DNA of 40,537 bases from CAYFZR01 sp964347835 [NCBI: uncultured archaeon] (GCA_964347835.1 CAYFZR010000052.1:1-40537); one strand, 5' to 3'; shown: positions 32,072 to 40,460, counted from the first letter of the stretch. Notes: generated by a model from the letters alone, not told the origin. Numbers and translations are program-made.

Positions 32072-32915
32072 GCAATACCCCTGAACCTTCATTATTTATC
32101 TTACTTATCCAAACATTGCCAATCGAAATCCATGCGTTTTTTATCTTGTCCGCTTCTTCTTTACTCGCCAGAGCAACGAAGGACGGTCCTTTGCCAGACA
32201 AACTAGCGGACTTTGCGCCGTTCTCCAGGGCTTTTAAGATTATTTTCACGTCAAAACCCAGCGCAGTGCAGTATATCAAACCATTTAGGGTCATGGCATC
32301 ATAAAACTTGCCCTCTAATGCTATATCGTGTACTTTCTCTACCTGAGATCTAAAAATTTTCATCCTCCTTACATTACTCTCTTTGGTGTATTTTTTCTCC
32401 TCCGGAATCAATATAATCGCGTAATCGTCTGATTCCTCTCTTAATAGTAGTTCATTATTTGTATTATCAGTAACAACGATTCCTCCTAAAAAAGAGGCGC
32501 ATGCGTCGTCAAAGGCTCCGGTTATTGTCACTTCAACCTCCTTTGCAGTCTCGACACCGATTTTAATCGCATCCATATTTTCTATCTTCTCACCCAAGGC
32601 GGTAGCAGTGGCTAAAACCACTGCATTTGCAGCAGCACTACTGGAGGACAGACCCCTTGCAATGGGTACCTTAGAGTCTGTTTCAACGTAGGCCCCATAC
32701 TCTTCACCGAAGTATGACAGAGTATTTTCAACACATTTTTCAATTAATCTTGTACTTTCCTCTGGATTTTCTAATATCTTGCCTTTTATCTTTCCAGATT
32801 CATCCAAGATTACTTTCGCAGTGACTTTAAGATCTAATCCAAATGCTGCTCCCTTATCACTTGCTATGGCATTTACTATCGTTCCTGCGCCAAGGGCATA
32901 AGCACTTCCTATCAT
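32058..32915 (-). CDS. archaeal GHMP-type shikimate kinase
   Basis: A 285-residue GHMP-superfamily kinase, the archaeal shikimate kinase that is unrelated to bacterial AroK. It phosphorylates shikimate with ATP. It has AYALGAGTIVNAIASDKGAAFG at the N-terminus, the ATP loop PIARGLSSSSAAANA, TGAFDDACASFLGG and the C-terminal GAKSASLSGKGPSFVAL. The neighbouring chorismate mutase supports the assignment. It is divergent from the HIT gene. Confidence 0.9.
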   Translation of the reverse strand: MIGSAYALGAGTIVNAIASDKGAAFGLDLKVTAKVILDESGKIKGKILENPEESTRLIEKCVENTLSYFGEEYGAYVETDSKVPIARGLSSSSAAANAVVLATATALGEKIENMDAIKIGVETAKEVEVTITGAFDDACASFLGGIVVTDNTNNELLLREESDDYAIILIPEEKKYTKESNVRRMKIFRSQVEKVHDIALEGKFYDAMTLNGLIYCTALGFDVKIILKALENGAKSASLSGKGPSFVALASKEEADKIKNAWISIGNVWISKINNEGSGVLHGRD

Positions 32916-33013
32916 GCGACTCTTATACTCTATTTGACCCTTTTTAATATTGTGGTTGGTTATACCAAGATTAAAAGAAAAAATATTTTATTCTATTCGA
33001 ACTTATAGTACGC

Positions 33014-33490
33014 ATGGACAGGCTCTGGGCACCATGGAGGATTGATTATATACTGAGAGAAAAAGACGATAAATGTTTTTTATGTGAGAGACCAAAGGAA
33101 AAAGATGATGAAAAGAATCTTATAGTTTTTAGAGGAAAGAAATGCTTCGTTATTTTAAATAGATATCCATACAACAGCGGACATTTGATGATAGCGCCTT
33201 ACAGACATATTTTAAATATCGAGGAATTAGAAGACGAAGAGTCAGAAGAACTCTTCTACATTTTAAAAAAGACCATAATTGCCTTAAAAGAGGCTTTTAG
33301 ACCTGAAGGATTCAACGTAGGCACTAACTTGGGAGAAGCCGCGGGAGCAGGAGAGGAACATCTTCACTTCCATGTCTTGCCTAGATGGATAGGCGATACA
33401 AATTTCATGCCTACTCTGGCGGACGTAAAAGTTTTGCCAGAACATCTCAAAACGACCTATGAAAAACTCTCTAAGTCTTTTAAAGGTTGA
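33014..33490 (+). CDS. HIT-family nucleotide hydrolase
   Basis: A 158-residue histidine-triad protein of the Ap4A hydrolase group. The triad is HLHFHVLPRW near residue 117. The N-terminal MDRLWAPWRIDYI and the CFLCERP zinc-type pair are typical of this subgroup, as is NRYPYNSGHLMIAPYRH. An AT-rich TATA-like element (32981-32990) lies about 25-30 bases before ATG 33014, and no ribosome site is visible, so the mRNA may be leaderless. The DUF63 gene starts six bases after its stop. Confidence 0.92.
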   Translation: MDRLWAPWRIDYILREKDDKCFLCERPKEKDDEKNLIVFRGKKCFVILNRYPYNSGHLMIAPYRHILNIEELEDEESEELFYILKKTIIALKEAFRPEGFNVGTNLGEAAGAGEEHLHFHVLPRWIGDTNFMPTLADVKVLPEHLKTTYEKLSKSFKG

Positions 33491-33496
33491 GATAAG

Positions 33497-34291
33497 TTGT
33501 TCGTCGAAAAATATTTTATTGAACCTATATACAGGCATACTGGCTACAATATCGTCAATACCGTTTTTTATGGACTTTTGCTCGGTTTGGGAATAATAAT
33601 AAGTGAAAAAATAATTGGAAAGTTAAATCTAAAAGTAGACAAATATTTTGTCATCTCTCTGTTGCCGTATCTGGTCCTTGCGTCGTGTATTAGATCTCTG
33701 GTAGATGCAAATATCATGAAGACTACTTTCTTCTTTGTTACTCCCGGAATATTTTTCTTGATTTTCTTTACCGTTTTACCAATCTTATTAATCTCATTGT
33801 TTGTTGAAAAAAGATTGGAAATTAAATATTACTATATTACTGCTATAATAGGAACCTCTTTTTTAGTATATCCGCTCTATACAGTTTTAATCAATGTTAT
33901 TGCCTTAAAACCCTTGTTATATATACTCTTCACGCTAATTTTATCCATTTCAATAATATTGTTCGGTATAAATTATTTAAACGTAAATAAATTTAAAGAA
34001 AGATGGATTCAAGGAATTTTTTTTGCTCACATGCTAGATTTCAGCGCTACATTCGTTGCAGTAGATTTCTATGGATATTTCGAGGAACACGTGTTCGAGA
34101 ATTTTTTGATAGAGATAAGTAACACTGCTTTGATCCTTTTTCCTCTAAAGATAATCGTAATATCTCTTGTTATACTAATTATCCAGGCAATAATTGAAGA
34201 AAGATCCCTGAATTTTTGGTATTTCGCTTTATTTCTCCTTGGTCTCTCTCCAGGATTGAGAGATACATTTACCGTGATGCTCTTGGGATAG
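33497..34291 (+). CDS. DUF63 family membrane protein
   Basis: A 264-residue polytopic protein matching archaeal DUF63, with about seven to eight membrane helices and the characteristic FIEPIYRHTGYNIVNT start, SCIRSLVDANI and HMLDFSATFVAVDFYGY. The function is unknown. It starts with TTG at 33497, close behind the HIT stop, with AAAGGTTGAG as the ribosome site, so the two are co-transcribed. It converges on the next gene, with stops one base apart. Confidence 0.85.
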   Translation: MFVEKYFIEPIYRHTGYNIVNTVFYGLLLGLGIIISEKIIGKLNLKVDKYFVISLLPYLVLASCIRSLVDANIMKTTFFFVTPGIFFLIFFTVLPILLISLFVEKRLEIKYYYITAIIGTSFLVYPLYTVLINVIALKPLLYILFTLILSISIILFGINYLNVNKFKERWIQGIFFAHMLDFSATFVAVDFYGYFEEHVFENFLIEISNTALILFPLKIIVISLVILIIQAIIEERSLNFWYFALFLLGLSPGLRDTFTVMLLG

Positions 34292-34292
34292 A

Positions 34293-35021
34293 TTACTTCT
34301 TGGACCTTAGTAGTATTATGTTCATCCTTCCCTTTACACGCTTTTCTATCACTTCTTTTTCCTCTAAGGCGGATAGGAGCAAACTGACTTTTGCAGGTGA
34401 ATATCCGATTTCTTTCGTAAGGTCTGTTTGAAACATCTGCCCTCCGTGTCTTTTGAGAATATTTATTACCTCGGTCTCGTCTTCCGCTAGTCCCTCAATT
34501 TCCGCGTATTTTGTCTTCCTTAAATATAAAAAAGTAGGAATGAAAATGATTATCAAAAGAAAGAATATCACGTACATCAAGTCAAATTTCCTACCTTCTT
34601 CCAAGGAAATTACTGGATAATCCTCTATTTCTGGGAGATCCTCTATCATTTCGTAGGGTAATCCTTCGATTTCTGGAAACATGTCCCCTAATTCAGGAAA
34701 CATCGGTAAATCCAATCTAGTAATTTCTTTTTCTTTCAAAAGCGTTATATTCATTTGAGTAACATAACAAACGTCTCCAGTTTGGTTGATTGTAAACGCT
34801 TTAAAGACGTAACTCCCGGGTGGAAGATTTAATCGATAGTAACCGTTCTGGTCGCATGTAACCTGATCCGTCAGGGTATCATTTCTGTAAACTCTGACTA
34901 TGGTATTTGGCAAAGGCTGAAAGGTACTCCAATGAAATGCCTTCCCCTCTATGGTCGTACCAAAACAGGGGTAAACGATTATAAAAAGCATAAAGAAGAC
35001 CAGAACATGTTTGGAGGACAT
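34293..35021 (-). CDS. membrane-anchored winged-helix regulator with carboxypeptidase-like outer domain
   Basis: A 242-residue protein. A signal-like helix (residues 5-20) is followed by a carboxypeptidase-regulatory-like beta domain (~22-95: TIEGKAFHWSTFQPLPNTIVRVYRND, DQNGYYRLNLPPGSYVFKA), an acidic linker, one membrane helix (~LMYVIFFLLIIIFIPTFLYL, 147-167), and a C-terminal winged helix (ETEVINILKRHGGQMFQTDLTKEIGYSPAKVSLLLSALEEKEVI). This layout, an outer sensor and inner DNA-binding domain, is common in euryarchaea (COG2512 type). It sits just before the repeat region and the cytochrome operon, which it might sense or control (inference). Confidence 0.78.
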   Translation of the reverse strand: MSSKHVLVFFMLFIIVYPCFGTTIEGKAFHWSTFQPLPNTIVRVYRNDTLTDQVTCDQNGYYRLNLPPGSYVFKAFTINQTGDVCYVTQMNITLLKEKEITRLDLPMFPELGDMFPEIEGLPYEMIEDLPEIEDYPVISLEEGRKFDLMYVIFFLLIIIFIPTFLYLRKTKYAEIEGLAEDETEVINILKRHGGQMFQTDLTKEIGYSPAKVSLLLSALEEKEVIEKRVKGRMNIILLRSKK

Positions 35022-35067
35022 ATTACATCATTTTTAAATTCTACTATAAAGTATATTTGCCCCTCCA

Positions 35068-35083
35068 CCTTCTGAAAGGTGGA
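35068..35083. other. hairpin CCACCTT-CTGA-AAGGTGG just before repeat copy 1
   Basis: A perfect seven-base stem with a four-base loop lies at about 35065-35082, directly next to repeat copy 1. A similar pairing, ACCTCC-GA-AGGAGGT, occurs at about 35249-35262, upstream of copy 3. Both lack a T-run, so a standard terminator is unclear. Confidence 0.4.
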
Positions 35084-35341
35084 TCATCAGGTCGAATTCG
35101 CTAGCGCGAATTCAACAACTCAAATAGCAATAAACGTGCGACCTTCAAAACGCGCTACAACCGATCATCAGGTCGAGTTGCTTCGCAACTCAACATCTCA
35201 ACTAGAATAATCGAGTAAAAAACCTTCAAAAAGCATAGGAGTTGCTCTACCTCCGAAGGAGGTGGTGCCTTTGATCCACATTTAATAAAGGTGGAGGGGA
35301 TCATCAGGTCGAGTTGCTTCGCAACTCAACATCTCAACTAG
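35082..35341. repeat. three-copy structured repeat, GATCATCAGGTCGA unit
   Basis: Three copies begin GATCATCAGGTCGA and end CTCAAMTAG: copy 1 at 35082-35127, copy 2 at 35163-35205 and copy 3 at 35299-35341. Copies 2 and 3 are identical over 43 bases. Each contains a hairpin: GAGTTGC-TTC-GCAACTC in copies 2 and 3, but GAATTCGC-TAGC-GCGAATTC in copy 1. The stem sequence changed on both sides and pairing is kept. The word CTTCAAAA follows each copy, 60 bases from the start in copies 1 and 2 and 92 in copy 3. This lies in a 509-bp stretch with no gene; AT-rich sequence fills the rest. Confidence 0.75.
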
Positions 35342-35504
35342 TAAACGAGATAGAACTCCCCTAATTTCCCCCCTTAGGGTAGAAAAACGTTCTTCAAAAA
35401 TATATCATATCATTAAAAAAATAATCTAAAAATAATATTATCTAAACCAGATACATCTTCTAAAAAATGGAAAATAATCCGCTAAACGTCTGTAAAAATG
35501 GACT

Positions 35505-35514
35505 AATATAAATT
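35505..35514 (+). promoter_or_regulatory. TATA-like box of the cytochrome operon
   Basis: AATATAAATT ends about 16 bases before ATG 35531. With archaeal spacing the transcript would start at or within a few bases of this ATG or the in-frame ATG 35537, so the message is probably leaderless. No ribosome site is visible in front of the gene. Confidence 0.4.
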
Positions 35515-35530
35515 TAATTAATTATAAACT

Positions 35531-36601
35531 ATGTTCATGTCCTCAGACACTTTAATAGGGAAGTTCAAGGTCTATATGCTCGCTTTTTCGATAATAACCG
35601 GTGCGACGTTCACTTTAATATCTCTTAATTCTGGCGCCTCACCAAGAGCCACTAGAGAACCTAAAGAAATCTTTGAACTCCGAGGTCAGGTGGAGAGTGC
35701 AATAGCAAAAGCTCAAGAAGCCGTTTTGACTGCGGAAGAGAGAGGAAAAGATGTCCTTTACGCCGAAGAAGCCTTAAAAAATGCCAGGAAAAAACTCTCA
35801 GAAAACGTAGAGATGAGTTCAGACAAATATGAATTCAAGCGCGATCTTTTGGATGCCTTACATTATGCAAAAAGATCCGAATCGCTGTCTGAAGCATTGA
35901 CAGAGAATTCCTGTGTATCCTGCCACAGTGCATTAGAAAATACCGATGTTTATGAAAAGTACACCGAATGGACTGAGACCGTACATGCTGACAATTTTGT
36001 AACTTGCGACAACTGTCATGGAGGCAACGCAAAGGATGAGAGAATTGCTCACGAAGATTTGCTGATTCTAAATACCGCCTCAATAACTAGAGTTTGTGCC
36101 GAATGCCATCAAAAATCAAATTATTTTGAATCCGCTCATTGGCAGGAACTGAGGAATACACTAAAACAAAATTCTAAGAACTTTCCAAATGGCGTTTATT
36201 TAGAAAGAATAAAGTTTGGCGAGCAGGTTTTGACGGGACCAGAGTGTACCACATGCCATGGTGGCCACAACATTAAGAGTACAAGAAACCCGGAGAGCAC
36301 CGTATTTTTCAAAGAAGTTACTGAAACCTGTGGAAGCGTTTGTCATACAGAAGAATATAAAGCATTTATAAAAAGCACCCATTACAAACGACTAAAATCC
36401 GGTAAACTAGCACCAGAATGTGTTACTTGTCACGGCTCGCACACCGCTTGCGTAAACGAAAACCCCTCCGAGGTCTGTGCTTACTGTCACTCTGAGGCGC
36501 CTCAAGTTGAGGGAACGTGGCATGAATTTGAGGGCACAGGAATAACGCTCCTAGAATCACTTAAACCTAAAACAATAAGTTTAATGGTGAGAATAAGATG
36601 A
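35531..36601 (+). CDS. seven-haem c-type cytochrome with helical N-terminal domain
   Basis: A 356-residue exported cytochrome. Residues ~10-33 form a signal or anchor helix, and ~44-125 a charged helical hairpin region. Seven haem c motifs follow: C128-x2-C131-H, C159-C162-H, C189-C192-H, C239-C242-H, the wider C267-x3-C271-H, C297-C300-H and C316-C319-H. Extra histidines near the motifs could be distal ligands. Haems outside the membrane would pass electrons between partners; the family resembles NapC/NrfA-like multihaem proteins only in general terms. It heads the redox operon and its last codon overlaps the next ATG. MFMSSDT may instead start at ATG 35537. Confidence 0.88.
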   Translation: MFMSSDTLIGKFKVYMLAFSIITGATFTLISLNSGASPRATREPKEIFELRGQVESAIAKAQEAVLTAEERGKDVLYAEEALKNARKKLSENVEMSSDKYEFKRDLLDALHYAKRSESLSEALTENSCVSCHSALENTDVYEKYTEWTETVHADNFVTCDNCHGGNAKDERIAHEDLLILNTASITRVCAECHQKSNYFESAHWQELRNTLKQNSKNFPNGVYLERIKFGEQVLTGPECTTCHGGHNIKSTRNPESTVFFKEVTETCGSVCHTEEYKAFIKSTHYKRLKSGKLAPECVTCHGSHTACVNENPSEVCAYCHSEAPQVEGTWHEFEGTGITLLESLKPKTISLMVRIR

Positions 36602-37062
36602 AGACTCATGTTAAATTAGTTGTTCTAATATTGGTTGTATTCGCGATTGTATTTGCTGCAGTTAGAGCAGTAGTCATTCCAGATTCATTCGGTAAATATG
36701 GGCACTATCGTGGAGACTCTCTGGAAGAAAACAAAAATCTTCCTTTAGTCTATTCAGAATCTTCTGCCTGTAAAGATTGCCATGCGCTCCACTTCAAGGA
36801 TTGGAGCGAGAATCAACACAAAGGTGTAAACTGCGAAACCTGTCATGGTCCTGCGTTAAATCATGTTGAGTCTCCTACAGCGATAAAACCGATAGCAGAG
36901 ACGTCAAAAGAACTCTGTAGAAGGTGTCACGCCTTTATGGCTTCGAGACCATCTGGATTTCCTCAAGTAGATTTTGAAACTCATAATCCTGGAAAAAAAT
37001 GTAGATCGTGTCATAATCCGCACATTCCATTTAAACCCTGGTATTACTCAAAGGAGGTATAA
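36598..37062 (+). CDS. membrane-anchored four-haem c-type cytochrome
   Basis: A 154-residue protein with an N-terminal membrane helix (residues ~5-27, uncleaved anchor or signal) and four haem c motifs: C58-C61-H62, C79-C82-H83, C107-C110-H111 and C135-C138-H139. The one-helix, four-haem layout recalls NrfH/NapC quinol dehydrogenases, but the sequence around the haems is not clearly of that family. Its ATG overlaps the heptahaem stop by four bases. The anchored haems sit where they could connect the membrane NrfD-like subunit to the soluble heptahaem protein. Confidence 0.88.
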   Translation: MKTHVKLVVLILVVFAIVFAAVRAVVIPDSFGKYGHYRGDSLEENKNLPLVYSESSACKDCHALHFKDWSENQHKGVNCETCHGPALNHVESPTAIKPIAETSKELCRRCHAFMASRPSGFPQVDFETHNPGKKCRSCHNPHIPFKPWYYSKEV

Positions 37063-37063
37063 A

Positions 37064-37816
37064 ATGACAATCTCCCGTCGCGACTTCATATTAACCGCAA
37101 TAAAAACATCTGCAGGATTGGCTATAGCCATAGAGTCTCTTACATCCGATGTTGTGCAAATAGCAAACGCTTTCTCAGAAAAAGAAATGTCAGTGCATCA
37201 TTGGGGGTTTGTTGTTGATACAACTAAATGTATAGGATGCGGTTTTTGCGTAGAAGCATGTAAGAGAGAGAATCATGTACCTTTAAACGAGCACGTCTTC
37301 AGAACGTGGGTTGAAAAATATGTAATAACTCTGGATGGAGAGGTTGTAGTAATATCACCGAATGGCGGAATCCATGGATTTGAGGAGAGCGAAAAAAACA
37401 TAAGAAAAAGCTTTTTCGTTCCAAAACTATGCAATCAGTGCGAAAAACCTCCTTGTGTGCAGGTTTGTCCAGTAGGAGCGACCTACAAAACAAAAGACGG
37501 TGTTACTCTTGTTGATGAAAAATACTGTATCGGATGCAGATACTGCATCATGGCTTGTCCTTACGGAGCGAGATTCATCCATCCGGAGAGAAATGTAGCG
37601 GATAAGTGTACTTGGTGCTATCATAGAATAAATAAAGGTTTGTTACCGGCTTGCGTTCAGGAATGTCCTGTAGGGGCAAGAGTTTTTGGCGATCTAAACG
37701 ATCCAAATAGTTCTGTAAGCAAAATTCTCAGGGAAGAAAGAATTGCTGTTCTAAAGCCGGGTCAAGGCACCGAACCCAAGGTTTTCTATGTAGGATTGGA
37801 TAAGGAGGTGATTTAA
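37064..37816 (+). CDS. Tat-exported four-cluster ferredoxin (NrfC/HybA/PsrB-like)
   Basis: A 250-residue iron-sulfur subunit. Its N-terminus has the twin-arginine motif SRRDFI and a hydrophobic stretch, so it is exported folded. Sixteen cysteines form four [4Fe-4S] motifs: C56-C59-C62-C66, C123-C126-C131-C135, C155-C158-C161-C165, and C182-C185-C197-C201. In DmsB/PsrB/NrfC complexes this type of subunit links a catalytic unit to an NrfD-like membrane partner, and that partner is the next gene, two bases downstream. AAGGAGG precedes ATG 37064. No molybdopterin subunit is found in the operon. The longest open frame starts 30 codons earlier, inside the tetrahaem gene, and is less likely. Confidence 0.93.
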   Translation: MTISRRDFILTAIKTSAGLAIAIESLTSDVVQIANAFSEKEMSVHHWGFVVDTTKCIGCGFCVEACKRENHVPLNEHVFRTWVEKYVITLDGEVVVISPNGGIHGFEESEKNIRKSFFVPKLCNQCEKPPCVQVCPVGATYKTKDGVTLVDEKYCIGCRYCIMACPYGARFIHPERNVADKCTWCYHRINKGLLPACVQECPVGARVFGDLNDPNSSVSKILREERIAVLKPGQGTEPKVFYVGLDKEVI

Positions 37817-37818
37817 AA

Positions 37819-40425
37819 ATGATCGAGCATTTGCAAGGATTTTTATTTCCCAACGAAATCGAAGTGCAATGGAGTATACTTATTGTTCTTTACCCGTATA
37901 TCACTGGTTTAGTGGCTGGGGCCTTTATTGTTTCCTCAATTTACCATGTCTTTGGAAGAAAGGAGGTAGAACCCGTCGCTAAAATGGCTGTACTAACTGC
38001 TTATGCCTTCCTTTTAATCTGCTGTCAGCCCTTGCTCTTCCACCTAACTCAGCCTTTTAGGGCACCAGAAATATTCTTGACTCCGAATCCAAACTCAGCA
38101 ATGGCTGCTTTTGGCTATGTTTACTTATCATATCTTATAATTTTGACCTTAGAGATCTGGTTCATATTTAGGGAAGATATCGTGAGGTTTGCAAAGTCGA
38201 GCAGAGGAATTAAAAAACTTATTTACTTTGTTTTGGCTTTAGGTATCACAGATATATCAAGAGAATCTCTGGAAACTGATCACAAGATCACTACGGCGCT
38301 CGCGGCGATAGGGATTCCATCGGCTGCTCTACTCCACGGATACGCTGGTTTCATATTTGGATCGGTTAAAGCCAATCCTTGGTGGTCCACACCTCTAATG
38401 CCGATTATATTTTTACTATCCGCCATAGTATCCGGTATAGCGATGTTGATTCTAATCTACGTCATCGTATCTATGATCAGAAGGACACCATTAGATCACG
38501 CCTGCATGAAATCACTGGCAACCTACCTCTGGTACTTTCTAATTATAGACTTGTCCTTCGAGTCATTAGAAGTTTTATCGAAGATGTACGAGTCTGCTGA
38601 AGAGTGGGTAGTAATCTCGCAGCTAATATCTAAAGAGATCGCATTCTCCTTCTTAGGAGTTCAGATGATCATGGGAGAAGTAATCCCCCTGATCGTAATC
38701 GGCGCGCTTCTAATGTTCAGGTTTAGTGATAAAGTCAGAAATGTAGGGTTTTTCTTCACTTCCTTGCTCGTCGTTATCGGAGTCTTTGCAATGAGGTGGA
38801 ATGTCGTAATAGGTGGACAATTATTCTCCAAAAGTTTCAGAGGCTTTACCACTTATGTTCCAGAATTCCTGAGCAGGGAAGGAATACTACCAGCAATCAT
38901 ACTAATGGCATTACCCTTCGTAATACTCATTGTATCGTTCATCATCCTGCCCCCATGGGAAAGAGAAGAAAGGGAAAAACAAGGACTGAAAGAAATATTC
39001 GGTGACAGAGTAAGTTTTGATGAGAATGAACTGCTCCTGCACTCTCATGATGTAGGAATACTTCCTGATGTAGTTCCTCTTTTTATGCTGGATACCATGC
39101 CAGATGCGGTTGTACTCCCAGAGAACAAGGAAGAATTGGTAAAACTGGTAAATCTGGCAAACGAGTATAGAATGCCTCTGATACCAAGAGGTTCCGCCTC
39201 GGGAGGATATGGAGGCTCATTACCTGTTTATGGAGGAGTGGTTGCAAACCTTTCTAAGATGGACAGGATTATAGAGATAAATAAAAATGAAAAGACCGCT
39301 ACGGTAGAGCCCAGTGTAATTTGGAATAATCTCGAAAAAGAATTGAAAAAACAAGGTCTGCAACTAAAGCACTACCCATCAAGCGCACCGTCCGCTACTG
39401 TAGCAGGTTGGATATCACAGGGAGGAACAGGAATAGGCAGTTTAACTTATGGAGATGCTTCTAGCGTAGTAAGAGAAGCCGAAGTAGTTACCCCTGACGG
39501 TAAGATAGAGACATTCAGAGGCAAGGACTTAGATCTCGTTTGTGACTGTGAGGGAATAACAGGCTTCATAACGAAATTAAAGATCGAAGTAAAGGACTAC
39601 GAAGAGATAATTCCAGTAACCGTATTGTTCAAAGACGCCTATTATTTAGAATCAGCGATAAATCAAATAGTTAGGTATATAAAACCTTATACAATAGCCT
39701 TTGGAACTCCTGGATTTATCAGGCTTAAACAAGAGGCAACAGGACACAAAGTCCTGCCAGAAGATAAATACTATGCGATATTCGCATACTACGAGTCTCA
39801 TTACGAAGAAGTTAAGGAGAGACTTGCGGATATAATATACTCTAATGCAGGCGAGATCGTAAGCGCTGAATTCTCCCGGGAAGAATGGGAAGAGAGATTC
39901 TACCCTCTTAGGATAAAGAGACTTGGACCCAGCGTTATACCCAGCGAGGCGTTGATTCCTAACGCCAGACTCAAAGATGTTTTGGAAGAAGTAGATAAAG
40001 AAACAAAAGGCATGTTCATAGGCGCAGAAGGTCAACTTGCCAGCGAAAATGAATCTGCTCTCCTCGCGTTTTTCTTGGATGACGAACGTTCCTTTTTAAG
40101 ATTTACCTTCGGATGGAACAACGCATTCAAAATTATCGATATCTCGAAGAAATTTGGTGGCAGGTTATATTCCACCGGAATATGGTTTTCGGGAGAATCT
40201 GAGAGTTTCTTTGGAAAAAGAAGGCTGGAAAAAATAAAGATATTCAAGAAGGAGAGAGATCCAAACAACATTATGAATCCTGGTAAGATATTCCCACCAG
40301 AGATAAAGGCATTTCCACTCATGCCCATCTCGCATGGAATAAAACTCTCAAAACCCTTTATGTCAATTGGAAGTAAAATATTCAGATACCAGAGAGCAAA
40401 AGTAACGAGCCACTCAGAGCAATAA
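37819..40425 (+). CDS. NrfD-like membrane protein fused to GlcD-type FAD oxidase
   Basis: An 868-residue fusion. Residues 1-~380 are an NrfD/PsrC-like membrane part with nine to ten helices, including LHGYAGFIFG and LGVQMIMGEVIPLIVIG, which match the quinone-side segments of this family. After ILPPW (375-380) a cytosol-like region leads to a FAD_binding_4 domain (~410-600) with PRGSASGGYGG (456 on) and GWISQGGTGIGSLTYG (531 on), a substrate/cap region and a closing MNPGKIFPP motif (~818). This is typical of D-lactate, glycolate and other 2-hydroxyacid dehydrogenases. With ten helices both ends face the same side. I infer the flavin side oxidises a hydroxyacid, passing electrons into the membrane and to the FeS and haem proteins. 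The substrate is unknown. AGGAGGTG precedes ATG 37819. Confidence 0.88.
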   Translation: MIEHLQGFLFPNEIEVQWSILIVLYPYITGLVAGAFIVSSIYHVFGRKEVEPVAKMAVLTAYAFLLICCQPLLFHLTQPFRAPEIFLTPNPNSAMAAFGYVYLSYLIILTLEIWFIFREDIVRFAKSSRGIKKLIYFVLALGITDISRESLETDHKITTALAAIGIPSAALLHGYAGFIFGSVKANPWWSTPLMPIIFLLSAIVSGIAMLILIYVIVSMIRRTPLDHACMKSLATYLWYFLIIDLSFESLEVLSKMYESAEEWVVISQLISKEIAFSFLGVQMIMGEVIPLIVIGALLMFRFSDKVRNVGFFFTSLLVVIGVFAMRWNVVIGGQLFSKSFRGFTTYVPEFLSREGILPAIILMALPFVILIVSFIILPPWEREEREKQGLKEIFGDRVSFDENELLLHSHDVGILPDVVPLFMLDTMPDAVVLPENKEELVKLVNLANEYRMPLIPRGSASGGYGGSLPVYGGVVANLSKMDRIIEINKNEKTATVEPSVIWNNLEKELKKQGLQLKHYPSSAPSATVAGWISQGGTGIGSLTYGDASSVVREAEVVTPDGKIETFRGKDLDLVCDCEGITGFITKLKIEVKDYEEIIPVTVLFKDAYYLESAINQIVRYIKPYTIAFGTPGFIRLKQEATGHKVLPEDKYYAIFAYYESHYEEVKERLADIIYSNAGEIVSAEFSREEWEERFYPLRIKRLGPSVIPSEALIPNARLKDVLEEVDKETKGMFIGAEGQLASENESALLAFFLDDERSFLRFTFGWNNAFKIIDISKKFGGRLYSTGIWFSGESESFFGKRRLEKIKIFKKERDPNNIMNPGKIFPPEIKAFPLMPISHGIKLSKPFMSIGSKIFRYQRAKVTSHSEQ

Positions 40426-40460
40426 AATAATTAAAAATAAAATAATAATAGGGTTTTGTT

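Noticed and set aside
35082-35341. CRISPR array
   Set aside because: Only three copies with an internal hairpin that differs, spacers of 35 and 93 bases that are not uniform, and no cas genes in the window.
35531-37062. Octahaem nitrite or hydroxylamine reductase
   Set aside because: The catalytic CxxCK or crosslink-tyrosine signatures are missing; all sites are CxxCH or CxxxCH, so a plain electron-transfer role fits better.
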